NCBI RefSeq assembly: GCF_000499385.1
Contig: NW_013654728.1
Location: 1-64,000, forward strand
DNA from: Eimeria necatrix
Taxonomy: Eukaryota > Apicomplexa > Conoidasida > Eucoccidiorida > Eimeriidae
Direction: 5' to 3'
Length of the DNA: 64,000 nucleotides
Below the pieces are notes generated by a model. The model made no database searches, was not told the DNA's origin, and saw nothing but the letters and a program-made list of their open reading frames with translations. The translations under genes and the position numbers were made by a program. Shown one piece after another: positions 10,502-23,200 of this stretch; positions within the stretch are counted from its first letter, which is position 1, and each line of letters opens with the position of its first letter.

Positions 10502-10760
10502 AATCAAGAAGTGATTCTTAGTTGTGCTAAATGTGTGCTTAGCTGTACCGGCATGTTTTGCTTTGGTGATTCACAGCCATGTTGATGTATGCGGTGGTGA
10601 GGATGATCGTCAAGAAGTGACTTTTGGTTGTGATGAATGTTTATGCGGCGGCTCCAAGCTGCTTTGCTTCGGGAACTGGCAGCCTTGAGGCATTTGAAGT
10701 GTTTCGTAGTGCGATTCGTGCTTTCCGCTGCCACATGGTGAAGGTTGGAGTTCATTTTCG

Positions 10761-12249
10761 CGAGCAAATTCAAGCCACGGGTAGCTTGCAATGTGGTTTG
10801 TGTTACTCGTGGGTAAGGAGAATGTGGAGATGAGTAGGGCGTCTTGGCGATAGCTTTTGACGGTGTGTTTGTGTGAGATCTTAACAGTGATGTTTCTGCA
10901 GGAGTGGAGACTTTGCGTGGGTGTTTTATCGCTGGCGTAGGTGTGAAGCGATGAAGTGCGAGGTTGTGTGGGCTATGGTGAGCCATGAGTGTTAAGAGGC
11001 GAAGCGTTTGAGTGGCCGGCAGGTTTGGGCTCGTGGCGTGCTTATTTATTCTTTTGTTTGTCGTGGGCAGAGTGCTTAGTGTGTCTCATCTGCGCCGCCT
11101 TTTTTGAATTCGGTGGACGCACTGATATTACATTAAAAGACTCTTCGGACGCTTATGGCGTTATTGTGTGATTATGATTGCATTTTTTTGATTCTAGTGT
11201 AATTAATCTTGATCCAGTTTTTTCCCTACTGCACAGAATATAACTCTAACATGGTTCGTTGCGCTGATGGAAAAGCGAAGCGTGCCCGGACTATGGTGGC
11301 TCCGTATCTGGGTAAATATGCTGGGTTTTGATTAGCATGTCACAGACGCGTTCACGTGTTGCCACGAGCGAATGGACTCATTTTGTCTCTGCTTCATCGC
11401 ATTTGCCTAGCTACCAGGGGGGGGTTGGAGAGGAGCAATACCGTGTGGACAAGGGGTTACTGGCAGTCGATTGTAGAGCAATAATGTTGGACCTCCTGCA
11501 CAGTTGTTGTTGGAAGTCGGCATTGAGGCCTGGGTGTTTGCCGGGCGATAAACTGTGAAGTTCGGTTTACGTTTTCATGGTTTGGGGGCTGAGTGGAAGA
11601 ATTTTACACGCTCTGCGCTGAGTGAATCTAGGAACTTCGTTGCTCTTACGTTTTATTTATCACGCAGGCACTCCGCGGAGGAAAGCGCAGATTCTTGCAA
11701 TATGTCGGTTGCGGCAGCCTGCAAGCTCTGCGATATTCACGTACGGCGGTGCGTTGTGGCGTAGTGGTAGTTCAATTTAGTGATGTGTAAGTTCTTCGAA
11801 ACGATTCTGCGCTGTTATGAATGATTTTTAGTGTTAATGCCTGGAACAGTGCAGAGGGGGAAGTGTTGCGTCTGCGCCGTGATTTGTTTTGAAAACTGCA
11901 TTTGCTTGCTACCGACGAACGCGACAGATGTCCGCTCCTACACTTAGGGTGCTGTGCAGAGCAGCGGAGTGTGAACATGTGGTTAGTTTGAAAGCGTGAT
12001 GAGCTTGTATTAGCCAAGAAGTAGTAGGCACTCGCACTACGTGTTGTGCCACAGAAAATGTTAGGACCATGTGTCAGAAGAGGTCTTGGTAGGCTGGATA
12101 GCTGGTTAGGGCTCAAGGTGGAAAGGAGCCTTGTGCGATATTAATGTGGCTTTTTTCCTTTCGAAGTTTTCTTGTTGCATTTCAACCTGAAGCAGGGGCA
12201 CACGACGAAGCGTTAAATCTCAACAGAGCTGCAATTAAGTGCAAAAGGA
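10761..12249. other. T/G-rich stretch without convincing genes
   Basis: The + strand is rich in T and G. Short ORFs (10989-11171, 11328-11558, 11555-11764) carry no motif I recognise. A diverged copy of about 8960-9080 lies at 10995-11100. Nothing else stands out. Confidence 0.4.
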
Positions 12250-12540
12250 ATGCTAAAACCTAGTTTTGCTGTAGCTTTTTTCTGCGTAGTTTCCTCGCGT
12301 TCCGATAATCCAGAAGGTAAGAATCAGCAAGTGCTGCTCGAGACACTCTTCTGCTGCGTGCAGCGGCTTGACGTGACTCAAGTTGATGTTTGCCTTGACT
12401 GCTTAGAATCTGGTTTGGCGACTTCCGGTTTGTTTCTAAAATATGGCACAGCCGGTTCCACGCTATGGTTGGAGCAGTTTCTATGTCGCTCCTCTTCAGC
12501 GCCGAAGTGTGTTTCTGCAGAGTTCTGGGGTGTTGTCTAA
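12250..12540 (+). CDS. Possible small secreted protein or exon, 96 aa
   Basis: The ORF starts with a true ATG and reads MLKPSFAVAFFCVVSS, a plausible signal peptide. A polar helix-forming stretch (NPEGKNQQVLLETLF) and a Cys-rich middle (CCVQRL, DVCLDCLESG, FLCRSS) follow, ending at TAA 12538-12540. No later membrane helix is evident. GTAAGA at 12318 could act as a splice donor, so the ORF may be partly intronic. I do not recognise a family. Confidence is low because chance ORFs are common on this strand. Confidence 0.22.
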   Translation: MLKPSFAVAFFCVVSSRSDNPEGKNQQVLLETLFCCVQRLDVTQVDVCLDCLESGLATSGLFLKYGTAGSTLWLEQFLCRSSSAPKCVSAEFWGVV

Positions 12541-15500
12541 TATGTCTTGCAGCTCGATTGGTTCATTTTAACAGATTTTTCTGCTTTTGCCGAGTGACGA
12601 CTCAGGTGCAGTTTTTCGATGTATGACGCTATGTTATGCTTATTGCGACACTTGGAGCATCAACATTACAGCTGTTTCAATGATGCGCAGCCGGTACGTT
12701 TAATTTCATAACTGTGATTGCCGTTCTGATTTCTCAGAGCCGCTGCGATATATTTGATGCGCATTTTCCAGGTGTTTGAAATGCTCCACAGTGTTGGAAG
12801 AATCCCGTCTTAAGTTTTGTGCTGTTTGGAGTTGTCGGCATTGCGTGCATTGGTTGGAAGAGCTCTGTTCTCCCCTATTTCGTTGCTGGAGTTTTCATTA
12901 CTGTATTGGGCCGGCTGACGTGAAGCATCAAAGCTGGGCCTTAGGGTTGTTGAGAGCCCATCAACTGCAGAAGTACTTTTCGGACCTATAGCACTCGCCC
13001 TAGCTTCCTACTGAGAGCAGGTACTCAAGGCGAGCAGCTGATGCCATGTGACGAAGGTAGGACCGTAACACTGTCTGCGGCCACCTGATAGCCAGCTAGT
13101 GCCAGCGTGCTTTGTCTAGGTAAATTGCAGAGTGTGAGACGTGGAAAACCTGTTAATAAGTTGCTAGCTTCCGCGAGTCACTGGAACACAACTGGCAGGC
13201 GTCTGCCCTCTCCAGGTAGCATGTCGTTAGTTGACGTATAATCGGTCGTTCTGCAGTTTTCTCTTGAGTCTACTTTTTGACTATTAAGGCTGACGCGGTG
13301 TCAGGATGACGCATTCTGGAATAAATGTTCGAAGTTGTTTGCCGCCACGTCTCGCCTGCGGCCAGTTGGTAAGTATGGAGAGAAGCTTACGTCGACGTGA
13401 TCGTGTACCTTTAGACTCTTCAGAATACGGTTGCCTTTCACTTAATGGCTGCGAAGAATTTTGTGAGGGTTGCCATATTAGAGGTGGAGAACCATCTTTG
13501 ACAACTGTGCGTTGTGGGTTAATGCATTGGTAGTGGCCCGTGCGCCATTGTAGTTTCGTGCACTATTCAAGAGTGAGCGACATTCAAGAATGCCGCCAGT
13601 TCATCCTTTTGCATCTTTTTGCACCAGTTATCGTGCTGCTTACAAAAGGGGTGATGCTCGTTGTAGCTGCTTTGTTGGCTTGTTGTGTTGTACCTTCAGT
13701 AAATAATTGTGTTCAGTGTGAGAAGTATTTTTGATGCTCCTGCAGTGCGGTTTGTTGAGCGTTGTGAGAGTCGGATAGCAGCACTGGCCCGCGACCAGAG
13801 TCAAGCTTGAGCTGAACGTAAAGGGTTTCCTGTGCATACTATCGCCGTGGAGTAAATGCTTTGGCACTTGTCCTAATAGGCGTTTGTGGAGCAGGTGGGG
13901 GCATGCATAACGGATGAGAACAGCGGCCCGTAGATTGGGCCGCAATGCTGGCACAGGCTACTGCATCTTTTAACCACATTCTGTGTCACCAAGTGGGGGG
14001 CGGCTGTATTTTAACCTTGCAGAAAGTAGGCATGACATGCTGTGTGAGGGAGGTGGAGCAGCGATTTGCGCGTGGAGTATGAGCGTCCCACATCGCGGCA
14101 ACAACAGTACGTGCCGTTCCGGTTGCCTTTGTGCCTGCGTCAGCTTCACGTTTTTGGAAGAAACGTCGCTACTGATTGCGTCTTTCGGTGCATGCCTCTG
14201 TTTGCGGCGGCCTGGAAGCCGTACAGAGCTGCGACACGCAAGTAGTGAGGTGCACGCTCCTAAGTGTAGCTGCTGTGGGTGAGTGGAATATGTGTAGTGA
14301 CATGTGTGGATATCTCGTTTTGGTACTCAGATATCAGGAGTTGGGTTTGGTGTTCTGTGCACAAGTGCTGTGAGAAAAAGCTTTGTGCTAAAATTTTGGT
14401 ACTGGATAGTCCGCGGACCGTGATGTTTGACATGCTGTCAGTGGTGCTGGACGGCAATGAAGATGAGAATCAGGGTGTTGTTGAATCTTTTCTTTGCTTA
14501 TTCTTACCGCCATCCGTACTGGCAGCAATGCTGCGGCGTCTTGCTCTGAGGGGTACTCGTGAAGCAAGAAAACTTCCGCCTGGTTGATGAGATCGGCGTC
14601 GTGTTTCTGCTGGTAGTCTGGGACTTTCGCTGTACAGTGTAGCCGAATTGTATGACAGCGGTTAACGGACTTTTGTTCCTAACTTTCAGGAAGTGAGGCG
14701 AACTTGCAGCGGGGGTGAGGTGGAGCACGATTCGTGCGTGGCACATGATAATTCCATTATCGCGCCACCGACGTTGTGTCTGGCTGTTGTGGATTGGCCT
14801 AGCTGAATCGTGTTTTCATGGCTGCTTGGAAAGAGCAACTGTATATTCTTCCGTTTAATTTTGCGCCAATGTACATTTGTGACGGTGCTGAGGACTGTGA
14901 GCAGCTGCTACATGTAGCTAGTAAGCTGCATACACGTTCTTATGGGAGATACAGTGAAAATGCGTAATATGACGCGCGAACAGCAATTTCTTTGCCGGAA
15001 CAGTAGGAAGTAGCCCTGGTGTTTCTGCACCGGTGTTGTGAGGATTAGAAAGGCTTTTGGTCACAAGGATTGGTAGCTTGGAAGGTACGTGTGCTGCTGA
15101 TACCATGAATGTTTTGCTGCCTTAGCTGGCGGCCTGCTTGTTGCCCACGTAGCGCGCTGTTGCCTCACAGATATCGCCAATCCGGACACTATTTCGTGCC
15201 TCTGCCGATGCATTCGTGGCTTAACAGTGGTGCTATGGGATGTACCGCGTCGCACGAATGGGGGTGACTGCTTCAGTTTTCTTTCCCCCGCCTGTGACGT
15301 GGATGGTAGGAGCATGCTTCTCAGTTGCTTGGGAGCGCATACCCATCTTTTGACACAATAAATTCCTCGCTCAACATCTTTTGCACACAAGGGAGTACGT
15401 TCTTTCCAAGAACGTTTCTCCATAGGTGCCTACCGAAAATGTATCAGTGCTGCGGACAAAGAGGTAGCCGAATAGCGCTGCAGTTACTTTTAGAGTGTAG

Positions 15501-17164
15501 CGAAGTTAATAATACAGAAGAACTGTTCCGCATGCGTGCGCAAAACTGGGTAGTTCATTTGTTTCAACGAGATGCACATGCGCTTTCTGGCAGAATTCAT
15601 GACAGGATCGACCGTTATCTAGGAAAGCAAGCCGCGGTGCAAGGTGGGGCCTTTTTGGTTGCCGTTGAATAACAATTTCTTGTATCATTCCCACGAGTCG
15701 TATCGTATGAAAGTGTGCTGAAGAAGTGTTTAGCGTTGTGTTTTTCAGCGACGCTTTTCGGGCTGAGCAAGGCCTGAAGCCGAAATTCATGTAACATTTG
15801 AAGCTTCAAAGTGTGTGGGAAGTGGTCTTATTTTGGTTAGAACAGCACATGCCACCTGAATATTCGTTAGTGGCGAAGAAGTACATGGAGGCATCCAGAA
15901 TGATAAATACTCTTCTGCGCAAATACATCATAGTTGGATGTTGTGAAGGCAGCAGGTGAAAGTCACAAAGATAAGACCTTAAAACGTCAGGGTCCCGCCA
16001 GGCTCCTCGAACCTGCGCTCGACGCTCCGAGGTCCTTGTTGCTGTCCCCCGGTTCGATGCCTCATGCGTATGAGGCTTCCGTGAATTTGATGGTCTTGCA
16101 GGATTCGCAGCGCAGTTACAAGCAGGGTGCGGTTTTTCTTCGAAACGCACATTTTGTGTAGGAGCACAATTGTTTTGCATTCCTGCCATTGCAGCCCACA
16201 CGCAGGTAGAGCGATCATGTCGCGAAGCTTGGCATTCATGACGTAATTTCCATCACACAGGCCCTGGTTCCTAGTTTTGAGTCAGTGTATGTGATGCCGT
16301 GTAACTGGCATACTGCTCAACCCAGAAAAGCGCCAACGCGAAATTTGTATTTATTGAAGGCGGGATGAGGCGTTCTTCGGGAGGCGCAGGCGGTGTGTGA
16401 CACGCAATGAGTTGCTTGCATACCCTTACATACCTTGCGTCACTCTCTTCATCACGTTAACTAGGTGAGCGTGCTTTCCCGATGTTAATAGTAAAGCGCA
16501 GCACAAAGGTGAACTATCCCTCCGCAGTTTGATAAATGCACGTGAAGGAATACTTCTACGCTGGTTCTGTCTGAATACGCACTAGTGGTATAGACCCTGC
16601 TTGGACCAGACACACAGCATGGACATCCGCCCTCCATGGCACACGGCTAGATCGAATTTCGCCAAAATATTAGTGCATGGCTGCTGTCTGTACTTGCTCA
16701 TTTTTTTAAGATGTACAAGGGCAGCGATGGTTACTGCGTGCGGAGATCATCACGGCATGAGCCTTGTTCCCCTACACTGCTGATTTGCGAATATGAGTGT
16801 GTTAACAGCGCTCCTTTAGCGTCGTGAAAAACACATTCTTTCGTGCCATGAAAAAACACGTGAAAAGATATTGCTTGCTCGCGTGCTGCGCCATCCGAAC
16901 GTCAGCTACACAAACATCAGCGGCAGTGAGGCGTAACCGTTCCTACAAAACAAGGAACGCTTCTTTGTTACTCACGTCTGGACGCGGTCTAGCCCGCGTC
17001 TTCGAGTAATCTTCAGTACCGTTATCGAGGGCGTTGAGCACTTTGATGCTTGTTCTTTTGGAGATTTTATTTGGCGTTTGCAGTTTGGTAGGCTGTTTGC
17101 CGCGCGAAACTGCCGCTCGAAGGCCGCGGATCGAGACTTGGGTTCAAGTCTTTTAAACGATTCA
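12541..17164. other. T/G-rich gene-poor stretch with unassigned ORFs
   Basis: No firm gene. The better-looking + strand open stretches are 14365-14587 (VLDSPRTVMFDMLSVVLDG..), 15436-15672 (GSRIALQLLLECSE..RIHDRIDRYLG) and 15960-16161 (KTLKRQGPARLLEPALD..). Each is helix-like and might be an exon, but splice borders are ambiguous and I recognise no family. TATA-like and tRNA-like words were looked for and not found. Confidence 0.3.
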
Positions 17165-18835
17165 CCGGAGACGTCACATATATTTGTTCCAGAAGGTATA
17201 GCACTGGAGATTTCCTTCGAACCATTCAGCGGTGGTTGGCGCCGTTCTATGTTGTTGAGTGCGTCCATGTGCTGTGACTGTCTCAGTAGCCACAGCAGCT
17301 GCCTTCCCCTTGTTCCGTTGTTGGTGCCAAGAATTTCGCCCACGGGGTGAGAGCTTCCGCAATGTGTACTAAAATGCTAGAGGATCTCGATTCTTGTTGA
17401 GACCCAGTTTCATTGATGTGCCTTGCTTCCATCCTGTCCAGGCTGTACGTGGCATGTGAAGCCTGGCGACGGAACGCGTGTTTCTGAAGACTTCTGGAGC
17501 ATGATGCTCAGTTGTGTTGGTTTTCGAAGCTCGATTTCACCTTTTACGTTCTTCCGTTTGCGAAAAAGAAGCATGCTTCTGCTTGTTAAATGCGGGGACG
17601 TTTCCAGTGGCTGATGCAACTGTTTACGCCAATTTCAGAGTTTAGTGGTTTTCTTTAACCGAGCAGTTAGCTGTTTTGTTGTTTCTTTTTCGTGTAAGGA
17701 ATCCATCTGGCGCCTCGTGCGCCACGCTAAAACCCTGTGGTGCGCGGCATTGTTTGCACTGCTTGTATTGGGTGGGAAGGCTCTGTCTCTGCTACTTTGC
17801 GGTTGGCTTTTTGCGTATTGCCGAGGCCGATAAATAAGCAGATCTAGGCTTTAGGCTTGTGCAGCTGCTTTGTTTAGAGCCTGCCGAGTGCAGGGTTTCT
17901 GTGATGACCCGCAACATTTATTCTAGTCTCCTGCTCACACCCAGTTGTTAAGGAGGCTCTGATTGCTTTTCAAAATGTTTATTTATTTGCCAACGTGCAG
18001 CGTATGCGTGAAGAACGCCATAAGTCGTTGGCCTGCCAAAACTACAAAAGAACCGAGGACACCTATTAGCCCAGTCTTAGGAATTATCCCGAAACATGAT
18101 TTATTCTGCCGAATGTTTGTGTCTGCTTGGAGATCTTTGGGTCTACTTGTCAAGTGCATGCTAGCCATAGTGTAAGGAGCAACCACCTACTTTTGGTGGC
18201 CGTATGGGCGACACCACTTTTGCTGCTTCATGGTTTTTGATAGCTGTAAAATCATGGCTACAAGAGACGCTGTATATCAATATGAGAGTTTGAGATATTT
18301 GTTGCGCGCCAAAATGCAGGCTGTAAGAAACACAAGATTATTATTCATGCTTTTTTTTGCTTTTGAAGACATTCGAGGGAGGTCGGCATTCACACTGTGG
18401 GTATCTGTGCTGCGCCACTTTGGCTTTGTTTTCCTGCCTGTGTTGTTTACCCCAGAGCTCATTTTTTTGTGCACTCGAATGCTTCGGTCTTCATTGCTAG
18501 GTCATCGTCTTATTTAGGTCAATAGCACGTAATTGGTCTCGAAATGAGAACGCTGCGCTTTCGCGCTGCACTCCAGTGTGAAGTGGTAGAAACGGTGAAT
18601 TTTGAAGGCCATTACGTTAAGGAATTCGCTGCGAGTGTGTTTTGAAGTGATCTTGTTTTGTTCATTGGTTAGGGTGTTGAACAGTAGAAATCAGCTGTGA
18701 TGGCACGATGCGCATTAAGGATTGGTCGTCCTGTTTTTTGGCGTCTCTCAGCGATACAGAATTTTCTCTTGGAACAGGATTTCGCTCTTCATCCATGTTT
18801 TATTGTCCAGGGAGGTTCTTTCTAATGGAATGCAG
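17165..18835 (+). repeat. Segmental duplication block C, copy 1
   Basis: Markers in order: acgtcaca near 17171, aaccattc-g-tgtgg near 17220, catgtgaagcctgg near 17453, tttgatagctgta near 18235, gagagtttgagatatttgttgcgcgcc near 18282 and agattattattcatgc near 18334. All recur in the same order at 21280-22870. At its right end the block runs directly into block A sequence in both places, so the real unit is C followed by the start of A, with a spacing of about 4.1 kb. Confidence 0.85.
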
Positions 18836-20480
18836 AGCTGTCGACGAGTGTCCGCCTGCAAGTTGAAGTGTTCATTGTAGGCAATGGGCGTTGCCTTGAA
18901 AAGCCTCATGAGAGCTATGCTGTATCCGCATGGCTGTGCTTTCCAATATATTTTTATTTGGGAGGTCCAGCATTGAGAGTTTACTGACTTTGAACGTTTG
19001 TGAATATGCATCGCTGCCACCGCCAGGGTATATGGTGGAACTTCAGGAATTTTTTTTGGAGCCCACATGCAGCCTGTCAGTTGTACAAAATATCTCCCCA
19101 CGCGTGTTTGGCATTTTTGTTCATTGGAGGACAGTCGGCGGTCGCCTTCTAGGTTTTCTGACTGTTCTAGAATATGCGTTGCTTCCTTCACACAGGCTGC
19201 GTGCGGTGGACAGAAATGCCTTTGCCGTGGTTGTTCCTGTTTCCACGTCCTTTGTCTTACCACCGTGCGGAGTAGAGGCATTTTGTGGTACTTGGAATTG
19301 ACATTTTATTTTTATTGGGCTTGTGATGACCTGAAAAATGTATAGACATTTGTTCTAGAGGCGCAGTGCACATTTGTATTATATTCAGGCCAGCGTGCAC
19401 CGGCTTTCAAATGCTTTCAGCTTGCTTGTAAATTAGCACCGCGGTCCCAGTGTGGATTGATTTCACGATATCCAGGATGTGTGTAACACGTGAAATATCG
19501 GACAAACAAATGTGGTTTATCAGTTTATGCTACGCTTCGATTAAGCAGTCGAACTATTGATGCTTTCAGCTAGCTTGTAAATTAGCATCGTGGTCCCAGT
19601 GTGGATTGATTTCACGATATCCAGGATGTGTGTAACACGTGAAATATTGGACAAACAAATGTGGTTTATCAGTTTATGCTACGCTTCGATTAAGCAGTCG
19701 AACTATTGCCGTCCGACCCAGCTCTGAAGTAGCTGTCCTGCCAATGCAGGCCAGCGGCTACAGCGCTACGATTGGACAGAATGCCCGGTAAGCAATGAGT
19801 TTGCAGTAACACATCAACATTTTACTTAACAGCTGTAATTCCATAGATGCCGCATTGGTCCAACAAAACACCGGAGCTCCCGTCGTCTTGCACAGTTTCG
19901 AGGGAGGTGCTCACTGCGGACTTTGGCTAACGGTCACAGCTCTCGCTTTAAGCAGCAGTTTATTTTGGTTTCGCATTATGCAGGACGTACGTAATGAGAG
20001 GAAATTTCGATTAAACCATTTTAATTCTCCAGTGCCTGATTCGTGCTTTGCCTTTGCAAGGCTTCTGCTGTTTCTAGTTAACGCGTGACGATTTCCACTT
20101 CATTGCTTGGAAAGGATCTTTGTTAGTCGTTAACTAGGAGAATTGTGGCGATAACAAAGGAACCAGATTGCCCTGTATCCGGACGCCAACAGTCTACCGA
20201 TAGCTTTTTGTGGCCTTGGTGGTGTTAATCAAGAAGTGATTCTCAGTTGTGCTGAATGTGTCCTTAGCTGTACCCGCATGCTTTGGTCTGGCGATTCACA
20301 GCCAAATTGATGTATGTGGTGGTGGTGATGCTCGTCAAGAAGTGGCTTTTGGTTGTGATAAATGTTTATGTTTCGTTTCCAACATGGTTTGCTTCGGGAT
20401 TTGGCAGCATGTGAGGCATTTGAAGTGTTTCGCAATGCGGTTTGTGCTTTCCGCTGCCACAAGGTGCAGGTTGGAGTTCA
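18836..20480 (+). repeat. Segmental duplication block A, copy 2
   Basis: This is the second copy of the 9160-10760 block with the same marker order: catgagagctatg near 18907, gaatatgcatcgctgcc near 19002, gacagtcggcggtcgcc near 19130, the ttaagcagtcgaactattg module, the cagcggctacagcgctacg module near 19751, and gtttcgcaatgcgg near 20427. It differs by an internal tandem duplication at 19411-19708. A partial third copy of its first third lies at about 22880-23190. Confidence 0.85.
19411..19708 (+). repeat. Tandem duplication, period 149 bases
   Basis: Copy 1 (19411-19559) and copy 2 (19560-19708) both start atgctttcagct and end ttaagcagtcgaactattg. They are about 97% identical by eye, much closer than block A copy 1 is to copy 2, so this duplication happened after the segmental one. 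Confidence 0.9.
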
Positions 20481-21279
20481 TTTGTGCGATCTGGAGAATG
20501 TTTCAGTGGCAGTGCACCACACTTGAGAGTGGGTTGACTGACGTAAATAGCACAGGCTGTGCCTGCTACGGTTGCGAAGCTTTGCTTTCGGCTCATTTTG
20601 TCTAGTATATTTGCGTAGGATTTGCTATTGCTTGGCGCGTTGCGGCCTACATTTACCATGACCTTTGTGCGTTATCGACGGCCTGCCAACTGTAGGGCTA
20701 ATTGCAGCATGTGTAAAATTGTTGCTCATCTTCTGCACAGTTTAGACACTCCGTAATGAGCATATGATCCCTTTGAGCATATCTACTGAAGCCCTGAGTA
20801 AAGAGGAAAATGCCAGCGACATGTGATTGTCTTACCAACCTACGTAGACTGTGAGTCGTGGAGAATGTGCCACTGTGGCACTGTTTTCCTACGTCGAGTC
20901 GGGAACGAAAGACACGCATCAGGCGGTTTCATCAAAATTTGAATAGTGAATTCAACCTTTATGCTTTGGTGTGTGGTGTAAAGTGGACTTTATATGTTCG
21001 ACTCGACACATGGATTCGTGGCGTTCCCCAGTAGGTGCAGCAGTGCCTTGACAAACGCGTCAGCCTGAGGCACGGAATGCTGGGCGGCTTCTGTATCCGT
21101 AGAAAGCGAACCTTGTTTGGTAAACTGGAAGCTCGAAGAAACGGTGGCGGCCAGGCTTGCCTTCTTGCAGATTGTGAGAATAAGGACGCATAGAACTGAA
21201 TGCGCACCTGGCTCATCCCGGCGGAATCGCAGTGAATAGTCATTAACCTGGTCTGCAGGATATTTCAATGTGTACTCAG
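20481..21279. other. Unassigned stretch between duplicated blocks
   Basis: I see no conserved coding sequence. The minus-strand ORF 21268-20990 (92 codons) starts MKYPADQVNDYSLRF and has no recognisable domain. Confidence 0.35.
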
Positions 21280-23200
21280 CACGTCACACGATGTATATGT
21301 CTTGCAAAGCTATAGCATTCTGGCCGGGGTTTGAGTTTAAAGTCCAAGCGTTGCACTTGCCGTTACACGTACTGCGCAGGGAGGCACTACGCTGAAGGAA
21401 TCCTCCAAACCATTCGGCTGTGGCTGTGACTGCGCTGTGTTGTTGGCTGCATGGACGTGCTATGACCCTCACAGTATTCACAACAGCTCGTTTTGTATTC
21501 TGGTCTTTTGTTAGTGTCTAGCACTTCACGTTCATGCTGTGGCAGCTTCAGCAGTGTGTAGTGGCTCTGTTGCACCGACCTGTCTTACAATCTTGCCGTG
21601 CAGAAAGTACGCACATGTGAAGCCTGGTGTCGCATTGCCTGGTTCTGAAAGCTGCAGAAGCATGATACATATCTGTCGTGTTGGTTCCCATCACTTTTCA
21701 GCGTATCGAGTTCACCTCTTAACTTCTGCCCTTCGCCGTACAAGTGCAGAGTTCCACTTGCTAAGCGCGAAAAAGCCTCCAGTGGCTGGCGCAGCTGTCG
21801 TTGCGCACTGAATGCAGCAATGTTTCGCCGAGCATCTGACGGGTTTTTATGTTGCTTATCAATGCACGATTTTTATTTGGTGCCTCATGCGGCATTAGAA
21901 CTGCAAAGCGCACTTTGGTTTGACGTTTTGCAGCCCGTGCGTTTTGCGTGGAGCGCGTGAACTCGAGTTTGGTTTTTTTAAGCTGCTGGATTACATTTAG
22001 CACGCTTTTATCAAGTAATCTGAACATCTGAGAACTTCGGATCAATCCCGTGAAGCGTGCGTTGTAATCTGAATTAGCTGGCGCTGTTTGCATTTAGTGC
22101 GGAAGGCCTGCTTTTGCTATGCAGTTGCTCTCTATCCGCATATTGTCGGGAACCCATGGACGTGAGCGAGCGAAGCTGGGTTTCATGATGGTGTGAGTGC
22201 GTTATGGTAGTGCCTGCCAGCTGCAGGGATACTTGTATTACCTGCAGCATTTGCGCTAGTCTCCTGGCAACGGTCAGTGGTTTACCGCGCTGTGATGTGT
22301 TGTGGATTATTTCCGTCATTATCAGTGGAGGTTTTTCAAAAGCTAAAACGAAGGTTTATCGGATTTGTTTTTTGACAACGTGCAGAATGTGCTTCAGGAA
22401 GAAGACTTCCCTAAGTTCTTGGCCTGGCACAACCACAAGAGAACCGACAACACTTATTGGCCTAGCCGTAGAAATTATTTCGATGCATTGATCTACTTTG
22501 CTGGATGTTTGTGACTGCTTGCAGATCTTTGAGTTTACTTGCCAAGTGCATTCTAGCTAGCCATAGGGTTAGAAGCAGCTGCCCACCTATGGTGGCCATA
22601 AAGACGATGCCACATTTGCTGCTTCGTGTTTTTTGATAGCTGTAGAATCATGGTTGCAAGAGGCGCTGTATATGAATGTGAGAGTTTGAGATATTTGTTG
22701 CGCGCCGAAATGAAGGTTGTAGGTAGCACAAGATTATTATTCATGCTTTGTTTTGCTTTTGAATAGGCTTTCAAGGGAGGTCGGCATTCACACTGGGTAT
22801 CTGTGCTGTGCCAAATTTTGGCTTTGTTTTCCTGGCTGTCTTTTTTGCCCCAGAAAATGTTAGAATGGCCGGGGAGTGCTGCCGACGACTGCCCGCCTGC
22901 AAGTTGAGAAATTCACTGTTCGTATGCAACTGTCGTTGCCTTGAAACGTCTCATGAGAGCTATGCTCTCTGCGCAAGGTTTGTCTCTCTTATGACCTTTT
23001 ACTTGGCCCATCCAGCATTGAGGGTTTACTGACTTTCAGTAGTTAAAAATAAGCATCGCTGCTTTTGGCAGGGTATGTGCATGGAACCTCCAGGGAGCAT
23101 TTTCGAACCTACATGCAGCCTGTCAGTTGCACAGAATATCTCGCCGTGCATGCTTGGCGTTTTTGTTCTTTGGAGGACTATCGACATTCGCTAACTCTGT
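21280..23200 (+). repeat. Segmental duplication block C copy 2, followed by a partial block A copy 3
   Basis: Bases 21280-22870 match 17165-18480 in order. Then 22880-23190 match 18836-19150 (cgcctgcaagttga, ccttgaaa-g-ctcatgagagctatg, agcattgag-gtttactgac, catgcagcctgtcagttg). Relative to copy 1, about 350 bases (18485-18830) are missing. A frame shared by the copies (MATRDAVYQYESLRYLLRA at 18254; MVARGAVYECESLRYLLRA near 22650) is cut by TAG in copy 2, which argues against a functional protein there. Confidence 0.8.

Larger units (their letters stand above)
9160..10760 (+). repeat. Segmental duplication block A, copy 1
   Basis: The order of recognisable segments here is repeated at about 18836-20480. 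Markers are catgagagc followed by gtattccaatatact-type sequence near 9305; gaatatgcatcg near 9400; gacagtcggcg near 9531; gatttcacgatatccaggatgtg near 9858; ttaagcagtcgaactattg near 9940; cagcggctacagcgctacg near 10001; and gtttcgtagtgcgattcg near 10700. A module within the block (ggaatattggac..ccgtccgg) also occurs alone at 9177-9252. Copies differ by many substitutions and small indels, so the duplication is old. Confidence 0.85.

Noticed and set aside
16020..16075. Possible tRNA (ggttcgatgcc near a small hairpin)
   Set aside because: No T-stem pairing, no A box at the right distance and no cloverleaf could be drawn.
17101..17165. Possible tRNA T-arm (gggttcaagtc)
   Set aside because: Only a small palindrome is present; acceptor, D and anticodon stems are missing.
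18230..18517. 95-codon ORF in block C copy 1 as a gene
   Set aside because: The homologous frame in copy 2 is stopped after FAFE and most differences are not protein-conserving.
9160..23200. LINE or LTR retrotransposon as source of the duplicated blocks
   Set aside because: No reverse transcriptase or integrase motif, long terminal repeats, poly-A end or target-site duplication could be seen.
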